A stretch of 64,000 nt of DNA from Halomonas salinarum (GCF_012062845.1 NZ_WWNB01000012.1:48081-112080), one strand, 5' to 3'. Counted from the first letter of the stretch, positions 46,858-56,591 are shown. The notes: generated by a model not told the origin, from the letters alone. Numbers and translations are program-made.

Positions 46858-48063
46858 ATGACGACCCCTGGCGATCGCGATAGCCCAGCTTCGGCGCTGC
46901 CCTTCCTGGGGGTGGCGCTGGCGTTTCTGATCACCATGCTGGGCACCACCCTGCCTACGCCTCTGTACCCGGTCTATCAGGCCCGCTTCGATTTCTCGCA
47001 GCTGACCATCACGGTGATCTTCGCCGTCTATGCGTTGGGGGTGATGGGCGCCCTGGTGGCCACCGGACGCTGGTCGGATCAGCTTGGACGGCGACCGATG
47101 CTAGGGGCGGGATTGGCGGCGGCGGCGATCAGCGATGTGATCTTCCTGTCGAGCGATGGCCTTTCAAGCCTGCTGGTCGGCCGCTTCGTCTCCGGGATTT
47201 CTGCCGGCATCTTCACGGCAACCGCCACGGTGGCGGTGATGGAGCTGGCACCTGCGGCCTGGTCACGGCGGGCGGCCTTCCTGGCCACCGCGGTCAACAT
47301 GGGCGGCCTGGGACTGGGGCCGATCGTGGCCGGCCTGCTGGTCGAGTATCTGCCCTGGCCGCTGCGCCTGGCCTATGGCATCCACCTGGGGCTGGCGGTG
47401 CTGGCGGCGCTTGCGATCCTCAAGGCGCCGGAGACCGTTACACGCCCGGCGCGGCCAAGGCTTACTCTTCAGCGGCTTAAGGTACCGGAGGAGGTCCGCG
47501 ACATCTTCCTGCCCGCGGCGATTGCCGGTTTCGCCGGCTTCGCGCTGCTGGGGTTCTTCACCGCTACGGCGCCGGCCTTCATGATCGGTGTTCTCGGCCA
47601 TGACAACCTGGCCTTGTCTGGGTTGGCGGCAGGGTCGGTGTTCTTCGCCTCGACCCTTGGCCAACTCGTGCAGGAACGCTTCCCGGCGCCCTGGCGGCTG
47701 CCGCTGGGCTGTGCCGGCGTGATCCTGGGTGCCTCGCTGGTGGGCGTCGGCATCGGGCTTGGTTCACTGGCATGTTTCCTGCTCGGCGCCCTGGTCGCGG
47801 GTACCGGTCAGGGCATGGCCTTTCGCGCCGGCCTGGGTGCTGTCGTTCAGGCAAGCCCCGTCGACCAGCGCGGCGGGGTCGCCGCAACCTTCTTCATTGT
47901 CGCCTACATCGCCCTGTCGATTCCGGTCGTGGGAATCGGGCTTACGATTCGCGCCTTCGGCCTGGCACCTGCCGGCATGGCCTTCGCCGGTGGCGTCGCG
48001 TTGCTGGCGGGAAGCTCACTTCTGAGTCTTTTATGGCTAAGGCAGCGCACGGCAAAGGCCTGA
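46858..48063 (+). CDS. MFS transporter
   Basis: This 401-residue member of the major facilitator family has twelve helices. The early loop reads GRWSDQLGRRP, the standard MFS motif A. The N-terminal LITMLGTTLPTPLYPVYQ fits a subgroup of putative exporters. The start at 46858 has CAGGAGAG upstream. The open frame runs on upstream into the previous gene but is not coding there. A terminator follows the stop. It is probably co-transcribed with the preceding MFS gene. Confidence 0.87.
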   Translation: MTTPGDRDSPASALPFLGVALAFLITMLGTTLPTPLYPVYQARFDFSQLTITVIFAVYALGVMGALVATGRWSDQLGRRPMLGAGLAAAAISDVIFLSSDGLSSLLVGRFVSGISAGIFTATATVAVMELAPAAWSRRAAFLATAVNMGGLGLGPIVAGLLVEYLPWPLRLAYGIHLGLAVLAALAILKAPETVTRPARPRLTLQRLKVPEEVRDIFLPAAIAGFAGFALLGFFTATAPAFMIGVLGHDNLALSGLAAGSVFFASTLGQLVQERFPAPWRLPLGCAGVILGASLVGVGIGLGSLACFLLGALVAGTGQGMAFRAGLGAVVQASPVDQRGGVAATFFIVAYIALSIPVVGIGLTIRAFGLAPAGMAFAGGVALLAGSSLLSLLWLRQRTAKA

Positions 48064-48084
48064 GAGAGCTGTCTTCCTGAACGA

Positions 48085-48115
48085 AAGCGCCGGGCTAAAA
48101 GCCCGGCGTTTCTCG
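48085..48115 (+). terminator. Intrinsic terminator after the MFS pair
   Basis: CGCCGGGC / GCCCGGCG around a TAAAA loop, followed by TTTCTCGTT. A-rich sequence on the other side allows bidirectional use. Confidence 0.75.
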
Positions 48116-48269
48116 TTGCGTGGTGTTGGAGTAGGGGCTGCCGAATCGACCAGTGCCGCTGCATCTTCCTTGTCCCTGCCTGGCAGTGAAACATGGAGAG
48201 CGACCTCGATGGCGAGCGAAAATATTAATTCGCTATTTGATAGCACACTACTTTAATGAAGAAAAAAAC

Positions 48270-48719
48270 TCATTCCACAGTGTTTAGCTTCTGGCGGAGA
48301 GCATTGAGGTCATCACGTAGCTGTCCAAGCTCCTGCGGTTCGCAGTGAGTGGCACAGATCGCGGCCTTGGGGACGTCTCGGGCACGTTCCTTGAGTTTTA
48401 CACCGGCCTCAGTAAGGCTCACGTCGACGCGACGCTCATCTTCACTTGAACGCTGACGTTTGACCAAGCCGTGGCTTTCGAGGCGCTTGAGCAACGGCGT
48501 CAATGTGGCGGAGTCGAGCCCCAGGTGCTCGCCAATCTTTGACACCGACGATTGACCATGCTGCCAAAGCACCAGCATGACCAGGTACTGCGGGTAGGTC
48601 AGGTCAAGCTCACTGAGCAGGCGACGGTAGAGCTTGTTCATGGCTAGCTGAGTGGAATACAGCGCAAAGCAAAGCTGGTTATCGAGTGTCAGTAGGCTGT
48701 CGTCGGCGTGATCCGTCAT
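48270..48719 (-). CDS. MarR-family transcriptional regulator
   Basis: This 149-residue winged-helix regulator has the recognition region SVSKIGEHLGLDSATLTPLLKRLESHGLVKRQRS and wing DERRVDVSLTEAG. The N-terminal NQLCFALYSTQLAMNKLYRRLLSELDLTYPQYLVM resembles OhrR/organic-peroxide sensors. A cysteine at residue 16 sits where OhrR has its sensing Cys, so peroxide sensing is possible but unproven. The MFS pair is its likely target, by position. Confidence 0.85.
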   Translation of the reverse strand: MTDHADDSLLTLDNQLCFALYSTQLAMNKLYRRLLSELDLTYPQYLVMLVLWQHGQSSVSKIGEHLGLDSATLTPLLKRLESHGLVKRQRSSEDERRVDVSLTEAGVKLKERARDVPKAAICATHCEPQELGQLRDDLNALRQKLNTVE

Positions 48720-49055
48720 GTCTATAGCTCAACTTAAATAGCGTGCGATTTATTAGTAAGCGACATATCATGATGAGTGCCGGTGAACTCTATTGAAGAG
48801 AAAAAGGACATCATCTAACTCTGTATAAACAGCATCATACTCGATATTGATGATGAAAGCGGTTCTCACTCACAACACTATACGCACTTGTCTAGCCCGT
48901 TGCGAAGCAGCAGCGCTCAAGGGGAAGCTGAGTTAGCGCTTGGGTATAACGAGGGACGGATTCAGGGCGATCGACAACTTGTGATCTTGATGCCTGCGCA
49001 TTCACAGTGGCTTGTTTCATTTACCGCCGGCCGTTGGCCGGCGGGTAGCCAAGCC
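48720..49055. other. 336-base gap upstream of marR and downstream of yicC
   Basis: The left half (48720-48870) is AT-rich and is the marR promoter region. Near the right end, CCGCCGGCC (49024-49032) pairs with GGCCGGCGG (49036-49044), a 9-bp hairpin that probably ends yicC transcription. No gene is supported. Confidence 0.45.
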
Positions 49056-49916
49056 TCACTCGATGTTCTGGATCTGCTCTCTCATCTGCTCAATCAGCAC
49101 CTTGAGCTCCACGGCGCTGCGGGTCGTCTCGGCGACCACCGACTTGGACGATAAGGTGTTGGCCTCGCGATTAAGCTCCTGCATCAAAAAATCCAGGCGC
49201 CGGCCTACAGGCCCCTTTTCCGTCAACTGGCGCTCGACTTCGCCGACGTGAGTCGTCAGGCGGTCGAGCTCTTCATCGACGTCGGCTTTCTGTGCCATCA
49301 AGGTCAGCTCGGCCTCCAGGCGCTGCGGGTCGAGCTCGGCACGCACCGCCTCCAGGCGATCGAGTAGCTGGCTGCGTTGGCGCTTGAGGATCTCAGGCAA
49401 CTGCACCTGCACCTTATCGACCTGTTCGCGCACGGCGGTCAGGCGGCTTCGGATCAGGGCGGCGAGCTCGGCGCCCTCACGCGCACGGGCCTCGAGCAGG
49501 GCGTCCAGGGCTTCACTGAAAAGCGCCTGGGCGCTCGCCGTCACGACCTCAAGATCCGGGCCGGTCGCTGCGAGCACACCGGGATGGTCGAGCAGCGTAA
49601 GGGCGTCCGGCATGGCGGCCTCGGGCAGCGTGCGGCGCACCTCGTTCAAGGCGTCGCTCAGCCCTGCCAAGCGTTCGGCATTGACGCTCAGGGTCTCGGC
49701 GCTCGCCGGTGTGAAACGCAGGGTGCATTCCACCTTGCCACGGTTCAGTCGCTGGCGCAGGGCGTCGCGGTAGCCGGGTTCCAGGCCGCGCAGGGCGTCG
49801 GGCAGGCGAAAATGCAGATCGAGATAGCGCTGGTTGACCGAACGTAACTCGAGCTCGAGGCTGCCCCAGTCGGCTTCCTGGCTGGCCCGCGCGAAGGCGG
49901 TCATGCTGTGCACCAT
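49056..49916 (-). CDS. yicC: YicC/YloC family endoribonuclease
   Basis: YicC-family proteins are RNA-cleaving hexamers linked to sRNA decay and stress. The 286-residue product starts MVHSMTAFARASQEADWGSL, with SVNQRYLDLHFRLPDALRGLEPGYRDALRQ and the C-terminal GRRLDFLMQELNREANTLSSKS. All are strongly conserved. The start at 49916 fits the family. It diverges from rph by 149 bp, the standard arrangement. Confidence 0.95.
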   Translation of the reverse strand: MVHSMTAFARASQEADWGSLELELRSVNQRYLDLHFRLPDALRGLEPGYRDALRQRLNRGKVECTLRFTPASAETLSVNAERLAGLSDALNEVRRTLPEAAMPDALTLLDHPGVLAATGPDLEVVTASAQALFSEALDALLEARAREGAELAALIRSRLTAVREQVDKVQVQLPEILKRQRSQLLDRLEAVRAELDPQRLEAELTLMAQKADVDEELDRLTTHVGEVERQLTEKGPVGRRLDFLMQELNREANTLSSKSVVAETTRSAVELKVLIEQMREQIQNIE

Positions 49917-50065
49917 GTCGGCTCCTGGCGATGCTCCGGTGGAAGAACCGGAGGGAAAAGAAGGCGACGACAGTGTAACCGATTCCCTTGAATGAGCGTG
50001 TAGAATGGCGCCACATGCCGGCACTCGCCGGCCTTTGTTTTTGAATTCCCGCAACGAGAGATGTC

Positions 50066-50803
50066 ATGTCCACCACACCCCTGCGCCCCAGCGGTCGCCA
50101 GCCCGACCAGTCCCGCGATATTCGCCTGACTCGCGATTACACTCGCCACGCCGAAGGGTCGGTGCTGGTCGAATTCGGTGACACCAAGGTGCTGTGCAAC
50201 GCAAGCGTCGAGGCCGGTGTGCCGCGCTGGCTGCGCGGCAAGAACCAGGGCTGGGTGACCGCCGAGTACGGCATGCTGCCGCGGGCTACCCATTCCCGCA
50301 GCGGTCGTGAGGCGACCCGCGGCAAGCAGGGTGGTCGGACCCTGGAGATTCAGCGCCTGATCGGCCGCTCGCTTCGCGCGGCGGTGGATCTCAAGCAGCT
50401 CGGTGAGTTCACCATCACCGTCGACTGCGATGTCATCCAGGCCGACGGCGGCACCCGTACCGCCTCGATTACCGGCGGCTGCGTGGCGCTGGTCGATGCC
50501 ATCCGCTATCTGCAGCGTGAGAAGAAACTCAAGAAAGACCCGCTCAAGCAATTGGTCAGCTCGGTGTCGGTAGGGCTCTACAAGGGAACGCCGGTGGTCG
50601 ATCTCGACTACCCGGAAGACAGTCGCGCCGATACGGACATGAACGTGGTGATGACAGAGCAGGGTGGGCTGATCGAGGTGCAGGGCACCGCCGAGGCAGG
50701 CGCCTTCTCCCGCGCCGAACTCAACGCCATGCTCGATCTGGCAGAAGGGGCTGGAGCGAAGCTGTTCGACCATCAGCGCCAGGCGCTGGGCTTTCGTCAG
50801 TAA
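50066..50803 (+). CDS. rph: Ribonuclease PH
   Basis: RNase PH trims tRNA 3' ends by phosphorolysis. The 245-residue product has the start [26 protein letters not shown], the [14 protein letters not shown] substrate region, the basic motif [10 protein letters not shown], and the [18 protein letters not shown] signature. Length is normal, and unlike some laboratory E. coli strains the frame is intact. Confidence 0.98.
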   Translation: MSTTPLRPSGRQPDQSRDIRLTRDYTRHAEGSVLVEFGDTKVLCNASVEAGVPRWLRGKNQGWVTAEYGMLPRATHSRSGREATRGKQGGRTLEIQRLIGRSLRAAVDLKQLGEFTITVDCDVIQADGGTRTASITGGCVALVDAIRYLQREKKLKKDPLKQLVSSVSVGLYKGTPVVDLDYPEDSRADTDMNVVMTEQGGLIEVQGTAEAGAFSRAELNAMLDLAEGAGAKLFDHQRQALGFRQ

Positions 50804-50833
50804 CGCGACGTCGACCAAGGCGCTCTCATAACG

Positions 50834-50862
50834 CATGACGCCGGCACTGGGCCGGCGTCATG
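50834..50862. terminator. Hairpin between convergent rph and crc
   Basis: CATGACGCCGGC / GCCGGCGTCATG form a perfect 12-bp stem with a 5-base loop. The lack of a T run leaves some doubt. Confidence 0.6.
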
Positions 50863-50917
50863 TGGGGGACGAGCACTTGCAAAAGCACGGGCGACGGGCG
50901 TGCGACGGAAAAGGGGC

Positions 50918-51685
50918 TCAGACCTCTAGGTCGTACTCGACGATCAGCGGCGCAAACTCCGAGAAGGTCGCGTCGTAATCGATCCAGGCATCCACCACAT
51001 GGCGGCGCAGGTTCGGGCCCACCATCTGGTAGTCGACTCGCCAGCCTTCCTGGCGAGTCCGCGGCTGATGCTGGTCAAGTGCTGGCCACCAGGTGTACTC
51101 ACCGGTGTCGCGATTGATCTCGCGGAAGGTGTCGATGAAGCCGATCGGCCCGAACACCTGATCCATCCAGGCCCGCTCCTCTGGCTTGAAGCCCGGCGTG
51201 GTCTGGTTATCGGCCCAGTTGGCGAGGTCGATGGTCTTGTGTGCCACGTGCCAGGTGCCGCAGATGATGTACTCGCGGCGCTTACGCGCCATCTTGCCGA
51301 GATAATCCTGGTACTGGGTCATGAAGTCCTGCTTGGCGGCCGGGTCGCTACCGTCCGGCATCAGGAAGCTGGCGATGCTGAAGCGGTCGTAGTCGGCCTG
51401 CAGGAAGCGCCCTTCATTGTCGCACTGGGCAAAGCCCAGCCCGTACATGATGGCCTTGGGAATCTTGCGGCAATAAAGCCCCACGCCGGAAAAACCCTCT
51501 TCCTCGGCGTCGAGGAAATAGCCCTCGTAGCCTTCTGGATAAAGAATGCTGTCGTCCAACTCGAAGCTCTTGGCTTTCAGGTTCTGGACGCAGACGACAT
51601 CGGCATCCTGGCCGGCCAGCCAGTCGAGGAAACCTCGCTCGACCGCTTCGCGTATACCGTTGACATTGATGCTGGCGATTTTCAT
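50918..51685 (-). CDS. crc: Crc-like ExoIII-family protein (catabolite repression control), nuclease residues lost
   Basis: This 255-residue protein belongs to the exonuclease III/EEP family, but the active-site residues are changed. The metal-binding QET motif is QNLK (residues 34-37), the GDxN segment reads CGTWHV, and the final SDH reads SEFAPLIVEYD. The same changes mark Crc of Pseudomonas, which works with Hfq to repress translation of catabolic mRNAs. The phrase REYIICGTWHVAHKTIDLANW closely parallels Crc, and the position between rph and pyrE is the Crc locus of Pseudomonas. A housekeeping xthA function is unlikely. The start at 51685 gives the normal N-terminus MKIASINVNGIREAVERG. Confidence 0.8.
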   Translation of the reverse strand: MKIASINVNGIREAVERGFLDWLAGQDADVVCVQNLKAKSFELDDSILYPEGYEGYFLDAEEEGFSGVGLYCRKIPKAIMYGLGFAQCDNEGRFLQADYDRFSIASFLMPDGSDPAAKQDFMTQYQDYLGKMARKRREYIICGTWHVAHKTIDLANWADNQTTPGFKPEERAWMDQVFGPIGFIDTFREINRDTGEYTWWPALDQHQPRTRQEGWRVDYQMVGPNLRRHVVDAWIDYDATFSEFAPLIVEYDLEV

Positions 51686-51779
51686 TACGTGGTCCCTTTT
51701 CCGTCGCGCGTGTATGATACCCGACGTTTCGACGTTTGGGTAAATGGCCTTGCGGCCAGAGCAGTCAGGAGATTCGAGG

Positions 51780-52490
51780 ATGGCAACGAGCGGCACGGTA
51801 ACCATGCAGGACTATCAACGCGAGTTTATCGAATTCGCCATCGATCAGGGAGTGCTCAAGTTCGGCGAATTTACCCTCAAGTCCGGCCGCGTCAGTCCTT
51901 ACTTCTTCAATGCCGGTCTCTTCAAGAGCGGCTCTGCATTGGCCCGTTTGGGGCGTTTCTACGCTCAGGCGATTGCCGACAGCGGTCTTGAAATCGATGT
52001 GCTGTTCGGCCCGGCCTACAAGGGTATCCCGCTTGCGGCAAGCACTGCCGTGGCACTTGCCGATCATCACCAGCGCGATCTGCCGTTTTCCTTCAATCGC
52101 AAGGAAGCCAAGGCGCATGGCGAGGGCGGCAATATCGTCGGCGCCCCGCTGGAAGGCCAGGTGCTGATCATCGACGACGTGATCACCGCCGGCACCGCGA
52201 TCCGCGAGGTAATGACCCTGATTGATGACGCAGGTGCAAAGGCCGCTGGCGTGGTCATCGCATTGGATCGCCAGGAGTGCGGCAGCGTCGAAGAGGGCGC
52301 TGAACGGCGCAGCGCCATCCAGGAAGTCGAGGCCCGCTATGGCATGCCGGTGGTCAGCATCGTTACTCTGGACCTGGTGCTGGCTTACCTGGAAGAGTAC
52401 GCCTCTGACGCCATGCAGGGCCATGCTCAGGCCATCCGCGACTACCGCGCGCGATACGGTGTGAGCACAGGCAATGCCATCTCTGAATGA
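51780..52490 (+). CDS. pyrE: Orotate phosphoribosyltransferase PyrE
   Basis: PyrE makes OMP from orotate and PRPP in pyrimidine synthesis. The 236-residue product has the family start [20 protein letters not shown], the [13 protein letters not shown] motif and the PRPP loop [16 protein letters not shown] at 51780 has AGGAG upstream; 51804 (MQDYQ) and 51744 are alternatives. It diverges from the crc-like gene. Confidence 0.97.
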   Translation: MATSGTVTMQDYQREFIEFAIDQGVLKFGEFTLKSGRVSPYFFNAGLFKSGSALARLGRFYAQAIADSGLEIDVLFGPAYKGIPLAASTAVALADHHQRDLPFSFNRKEAKAHGEGGNIVGAPLEGQVLIIDDVITAGTAIREVMTLIDDAGAKAAGVVIALDRQECGSVEEGAERRSAIQEVEARYGMPVVSIVTLDLVLAYLEEYASDAMQGHAQAIRDYRARYGVSTGNAISE

Positions 52491-52545
52491 CGCCTTGCCT
52501 TTGTTATACGAGCTGGACATACGATTTAAATAACGGGAATTTGCC

Positions 52546-53100
52546 ATGAAACTGACCTCCCTGCTCTTAAGCACCGCTGCACTGCTGACGGCTACCCTGA
52601 CCTGCCAGGCCGGTAGCCTTGATCTCAACCTGAGCGATGAGGCCGTGCAGTTCGACGCCTCCGGCGAACTCGCCCCAGGCATTGCCTTGGGTGGCGGTAT
52701 TCTGGACAGCGATGACCGTGGAGACACCACCGAAGGCCATCTTCAGGTACTGGGTGTGGATCGCAATAATCGCTATGACATGGGCGTCGGCGCCCGCTGG
52801 ACCCAGCTCGACACCGATTTTGGTGATGGTGGCGGCTTGGGTCTTGGGGGCTACGGCTATGTCTATGTCCCGAGCCTGCCTGCCATGTCAGTGGGCGGCT
52901 ACGCCTTCTATACCCCGGATGTGGTCACTGCCGGCGATCTTGAAGACAGCGCCGAGTATGGCGTACGCGCACGCTATGCCTTCGCGCCGAATGTCGACGG
53001 CTATGTCGGCTATCGCCGCCTGCGCGGTGACTTCGAGGGCACTGGCGGTGCACGCACCCTGGATAGCGGCGCCAATGTCGGTGTTCAGCTGAGCTTCTAA
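52546..53100 (+). CDS. YfaZ-like outer membrane protein
   Basis: This 184-residue exported protein has an N-terminal signal (LLLSTAALLTATLTCQA) and alternating polar/apolar strands of a small beta-barrel, ending in VGVQLSF with the C-terminal Phe typical of outer membrane proteins. The YfaZ likeness comes from the YGYVYVPSLPAMSVGGYAFY and GYRRLRGDF segments. Function is unknown. It stands alone between pyrE and trmL and is followed by a hairpin. Confidence 0.78.
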   Translation: MKLTSLLLSTAALLTATLTCQAGSLDLNLSDEAVQFDASGELAPGIALGGGILDSDDRGDTTEGHLQVLGVDRNNRYDMGVGARWTQLDTDFGDGGGLGLGGYGYVYVPSLPAMSVGGYAFYTPDVVTAGDLEDSAEYGVRARYAFAPNVDGYVGYRRLRGDFEGTGGARTLDSGANVGVQLSF

Positions 53101-53123
53101 AACGGCCCCGAACCGTTTGCGTC

Positions 53124-53147
53124 GTCGGGCCCCGCTTGGGGCCCGAC
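53124..53147 (+). terminator. Hairpin after the YfaZ-like gene
   Basis: GTCGGGCCCC / GGGGCCCGAC with a GCTT loop gives a perfect 10-bp stem; no strong T run follows. Confidence 0.5.
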
Positions 53148-53181
53148 TGCGTTATGCCCCTTATTCGATCAGGATGTCCGC

Positions 53182-53706
53182 ATGCTCGACGTGGTGCTTT
53201 TCGAACCCGAGATCCCGCCCAATACCGGCAACCTGATCCGGCTGTGCGCCAACACCGGCTTCCGGTTGCACCTGGTCGAGCCGCTGGGCTTCGTGCTCGA
53301 TGACAAGCGCCTGCGCCGCGCCGGGCTCGACTACCATGAGTGGGCGCGCGTCCGTGTGCACCAAAGCTTTGAGGCCTATCTCAAGGCCTGCTGCCCGGCC
53401 CGGGTGTTCGCCGTCTCGACCCGCGGACGCACCGGCTATCACGAGCCCGCCTACCGTGAAGGCGACGCCTTGGTGTTCGGCCCCGAGACCCGCGGTCTGC
53501 CCCAGGCGCTGCTCGATGACTTGCCCCCCGAACAGCGCCTGCGTATTCCCATGCTGCCCGAGAGCCGAAGCCTGAATCTGTCGAATGCCGGCGCCGTGCT
53601 GGTCTTCGAGGCCTGGCGCCAGCTTGATTTTGTTGGTGCTAGCCTGCCAGACGCAGGCCAGCCCGGCAGTGATGCCTTCGCCGCGCCGTCCGCCGATCAG
53701 GAGTAA
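53182..53706 (+). CDS. trmL: tRNA (cytidine(34)-2'-O)-methyltransferase TrmL
   Basis: TrmL methylates the wobble nucleotide of tRNA-Leu. The 174-residue SPOUT protein has the N-terminal [21 protein letters not shown], the FGPETRGLP motif and the knot segment [17 protein letters not shown]. The C-terminal ~20 residues extend past the core. rep begins 4 bp after its stop. Confidence 0.95.
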   Translation: MLDVVLFEPEIPPNTGNLIRLCANTGFRLHLVEPLGFVLDDKRLRRAGLDYHEWARVRVHQSFEAYLKACCPARVFAVSTRGRTGYHEPAYREGDALVFGPETRGLPQALLDDLPPEQRLRIPMLPESRSLNLSNAGAVLVFEAWRQLDFVGASLPDAGQPGSDAFAAPSADQE

Positions 53707-53709
53707 GCC

Positions 53710-55785
53710 ATGTCGATCCAGCAACGCCTCGCCAAATTGAACCCACGCCAGCAGGAAGCGGTGCGCTTCATCGACGGCCCCTGTCTGGTGCTTGCCGGTG
53801 CCGGCTCGGGCAAGACCAGCGTGATCACCTCCAAGATTGCCTATCTGGTCCAGGAATGCGGCATGAGCGCGCGCAAGATCGCCGCGGTGACCTTCACCAA
53901 CAAGGCCGCTCGCGAGATGAAGGAGCGGGTCGGGCAGCTACTCAAGGGGCGCGAGGGCCACGGCCTGACCGTCTCGACCTTCCACACCCTGGGCCTCAAT
54001 ATCATTCGCGGCGAACTCAAGACCCTGGGTTACAAGCCGGGCTTTTCGCTGTTCGACCCGGAAGATGCCAAGGCGCTGCTGCGCGACCTGATGCAGAAGG
54101 ATGCCCAGATCGACGCCGATCAGATCAACCGGGTGCAGGGGCAGATATCGACCTGGAAGAACGACCTGATACTGCCGGGGGATGCCCTGTCGCATGCCGC
54201 CGATGATGACGAGCAGTTCGCCGCCCGGGTCTACGAGGCCTACAACCGCCACCTCAAGGCCTATAACGCGGTCGACTTCGACGACCTGATCCTGCTGCCG
54301 GTGGTGCTCTTGCGCGACGATCCGGCGGTATTGGCGCGCTGGCGGCGCAAGATTCACTACATGCTGGTCGATGAGTACCAGGACACCAACGTCTCCCAGT
54401 ACCTGCTGGTCAAGCTGCTGATGGCCGAGCGGGCCACCTTCACCGTGGTCGGCGACGATGATCAGTCGATCTACGCCTGGCGCGGTGCCCGCCCGGAGAA
54501 CCTGGTGACCCTGGGTGAGGACTTCCCGCGCCTCAATGTCATCAAGCTCGAGCAGAACTATCGCTCCACCGGCACCATCCTGCGCGCCGCCAACACCCTG
54601 ATCGCCAATAACCCTCACGTCTACGAGAAGGCGCTGTGGTCGGAGCTCGGCCCGGGTGATGCGATTCGGGTGGTGGTCAACCGCCACGAGGAGGCCGAGG
54701 CGGATCGGGTGGCCAGCGAGATCCTGACCCGGCGCATCAAGGAACGCGCCGAATGGCGCGACTTCGCGGTGCTCTACCGCGGCAACTTCCAGGCGCGGCT
54801 GCTGGAGCTCAAGCTGCAGCACTACCAGATTCCCTACAAGCTCTCCGGTGGCACCTCCTTCTTCTCGCGCAATGAGATCAAGGACGCCATGGCCTACCTG
54901 CGACTGCTGATCAATCCCGCCGACGACAACGCCTTCCTGCGCATCGTCAACGTGCCGCGCCGTGAGATCGGTCCCGGAACTCTCGAGAAACTCGCCAACT
55001 ACGCCAACGACCAGGCCACCGGGCGGGGCATCTCGCTGTTCGCCGCCTGCCATGAAATGGGCCTCGAGCAAGTGCTGCCGGCTCGGGCCGTCGATCGCCT
55101 GGGGCGCTTCACCCACTTCATCGACGGCGTGCGCCGGCGCATGGATTCCGGTGATGCCATCGCCGCGATTCGCGAGATGATGCGCGAGATGGATTACGAG
55201 GCCTGGTTGCACCAGAACGCCAGCGCACCGACTGTCGCCGAGCGGCGCATGGCCAACGTCTGGACGCTGATCGACCAGCTCGAGAAGTCGATGGAGCATG
55301 CCCCGGACGAGCGGGCCGACGACAATACCGATAGCCTCGAGACCGAGACTGATGGTGTCGAGGCCGCCATCTCGCGGCTGGTGCTGCGCGATATCCTCGA
55401 GCAGCAGGCCGAGGAAGACGACTCCGATCGGGTGCAGCTCTTGACCATGCACGCTTCCAAGGGCCTGGAGTTTCCCCACGTCTACCTGATGGGGCTGGAG
55501 GAAGACCTGCTGCCCCATCGCAACGCCGTCGAGGCCGGCACCGTCGAGGAGGAACGCCGGCTTGCCTATGTGGGCATCACCCGCGCGCGGCGGACCCTGA
55601 CGCTTACGCTGGCCCGCCAGCGCAAGGCCTATGGCGAGCTGCTCGACTGCACGCCGAGCCGTTTCCTCGATGAGCTGCCGCCGGACGATCTCGATTGGGA
55701 AGGGCGTGCCGACAAGGAAGACCCCGAGAAGAAACAGGCACGCGGCAAGGACGCCATCGCCGGATTGCGCTCATTACTAGGCTGA
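53710..55785 (+). CDS. rep: ATP-dependent DNA helicase Rep
   Basis: Rep is a superfamily 1 3'-5' helicase that clears proteins ahead of the replication fork. The 691-residue product has Walker A VLAGAGSGKTSVITSKI, Walker B VDEYQDTN, GDDDQSIYAWRGARPENL, and VEEERRLAYVGITRARRTL. The Rep-type N-terminus MSIQQRLAKLNPRQQEAVRFIDG distinguishes it from UvrD elsewhere in the window. Length is close to the E. coli 673. It is probably co-transcribed with trmL. Confidence 0.96.
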   Translation: MSIQQRLAKLNPRQQEAVRFIDGPCLVLAGAGSGKTSVITSKIAYLVQECGMSARKIAAVTFTNKAAREMKERVGQLLKGREGHGLTVSTFHTLGLNIIRGELKTLGYKPGFSLFDPEDAKALLRDLMQKDAQIDADQINRVQGQISTWKNDLILPGDALSHAADDDEQFAARVYEAYNRHLKAYNAVDFDDLILLPVVLLRDDPAVLARWRRKIHYMLVDEYQDTNVSQYLLVKLLMAERATFTVVGDDDQSIYAWRGARPENLVTLGEDFPRLNVIKLEQNYRSTGTILRAANTLIANNPHVYEKALWSELGPGDAIRVVVNRHEEAEADRVASEILTRRIKERAEWRDFAVLYRGNFQARLLELKLQHYQIPYKLSGGTSFFSRNEIKDAMAYLRLLINPADDNAFLRIVNVPRREIGPGTLEKLANYANDQATGRGISLFAACHEMGLEQVLPARAVDRLGRFTHFIDGVRRRMDSGDAIAAIREMMREMDYEAWLHQNASAPTVAERRMANVWTLIDQLEKSMEHAPDERADDNTDSLETETDGVEAAISRLVLRDILEQQAEEDDSDRVQLLTMHASKGLEFPHVYLMGLEEDLLPHRNAVEAGTVEEERRLAYVGITRARRTLTLTLARQRKAYGELLDCTPSRFLDELPPDDLDWEGRADKEDPEKKQARGKDAIAGLRSLLG

Positions 55786-55824
55786 GGGCTTCTTACGGGT
55801 TCGTCATGCGTAAAGCGGTAATGC

Positions 55825-55851
55825 AAAAGGGGCGCCATCGGCGCCCCTTTT
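55825..55851. terminator. Bidirectional terminator after rep
   Basis: AAAAGGGGCGCC / GGCGCCCCTTTT with a 3-base loop. A and T runs on both sides suit termination of rep and of the leftward cytochrome gene. Confidence 0.85.
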
Positions 55852-55947
55852 GGGTCGTACAAGCTCGTGCGATTCAGTGAGACGAGAAACGCGGGGTTCA
55901 TCGTCGCACAGACATCAGGCCGGCACTCGTTATTACTGAACAGTTTG

Positions 55948-56394
55948 TTACTGCACGGTGGCGAGCAGATGGTCGACTGCCGCTTTGACTTCATCGTCGG
56001 ACAGCGACGGGTTGCCGCCTTTGGCCGGCATCGCATTGAAGCCGTTGATGGCGTGGTCATAAAGGGTCTCGGTGCCCTTCTCCAGACGACTCGCCCAGGC
56101 ATCGGTATCGGCCTTCATCGGCGCACCGGCAGCGCCGGTATCATGGCAGGCCATGCAGACCTGGCCGTAGATGGCCTCGCCGTCGATGTCACCACCCGAG
56201 GCGGCCTGGTCGCCGCCGCTCGAGGCGGCGACCGCCGCGGTGCCACAGTCGTCGCCCACCATGCATAATTCGCCCACCGGCTCGAGACGCTCGGCGATGG
56301 CATCGTGGGTCATATCGTTCTGGGCCGACGCGGCGCTGGTCGCCGCCAGACTCAGGGCGGTCAAGCCACCCAGGATCAGATTGCTGACTTTCAC
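55948..56394 (-). CDS. Cytochrome c5-like periplasmic cytochrome
   Basis: This exported single-haem cytochrome has about 148 residues. A signal peptide (VSNLILGGLTALSLAATSAASA) is followed by a haem site CMACH and the Met-ligand region FNAMPAKGGNPSLSDDEVKAAVDHLL, typical of class I c5 cytochromes. A CMVGDDC segment before the haem domain could form a disulphide. GTG at 56394 is preferred because GAGG lies eight bases upstream; GTG codons at 56400 and 56403 are possible. Its redox partner is unknown. Confidence 0.88.
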   Translation of the reverse strand: MKVSNLILGGLTALSLAATSAASAQNDMTHDAIAERLEPVGELCMVGDDCGTAAVAASSGGDQAASGGDIDGEAIYGQVCMACHDTGAAGAPMKADTDAWASRLEKGTETLYDHAINGFNAMPAKGGNPSLSDDEVKAAVDHLLATVQ

Positions 56395-56591
56395 TCTCAC
56401 CACCTCTTCAAGGTCTCGTCATCGGGACTCTGCTGAACGCCCGCATCGGCGCATGTGGAATCAGTATAACGGTAAGCGCTTGAGCGGGAAATGCTACTGA
56501 TGAGTTAGCTCCATGCCCGAGGCTGGACAGCCGTGCAGTGGGCGGGTAGGATTGTGGCCGCCCGATCGGGCACTGCCGCCATGGCAGTTGC

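Noticed and set aside
53938..55518. 526-codon minus-strand open frame opposite rep
   Set aside because: It is a shadow of rep in a high-GC genome; its sequence is rich in Val/Gly/Gln/His with no recognisable domain.
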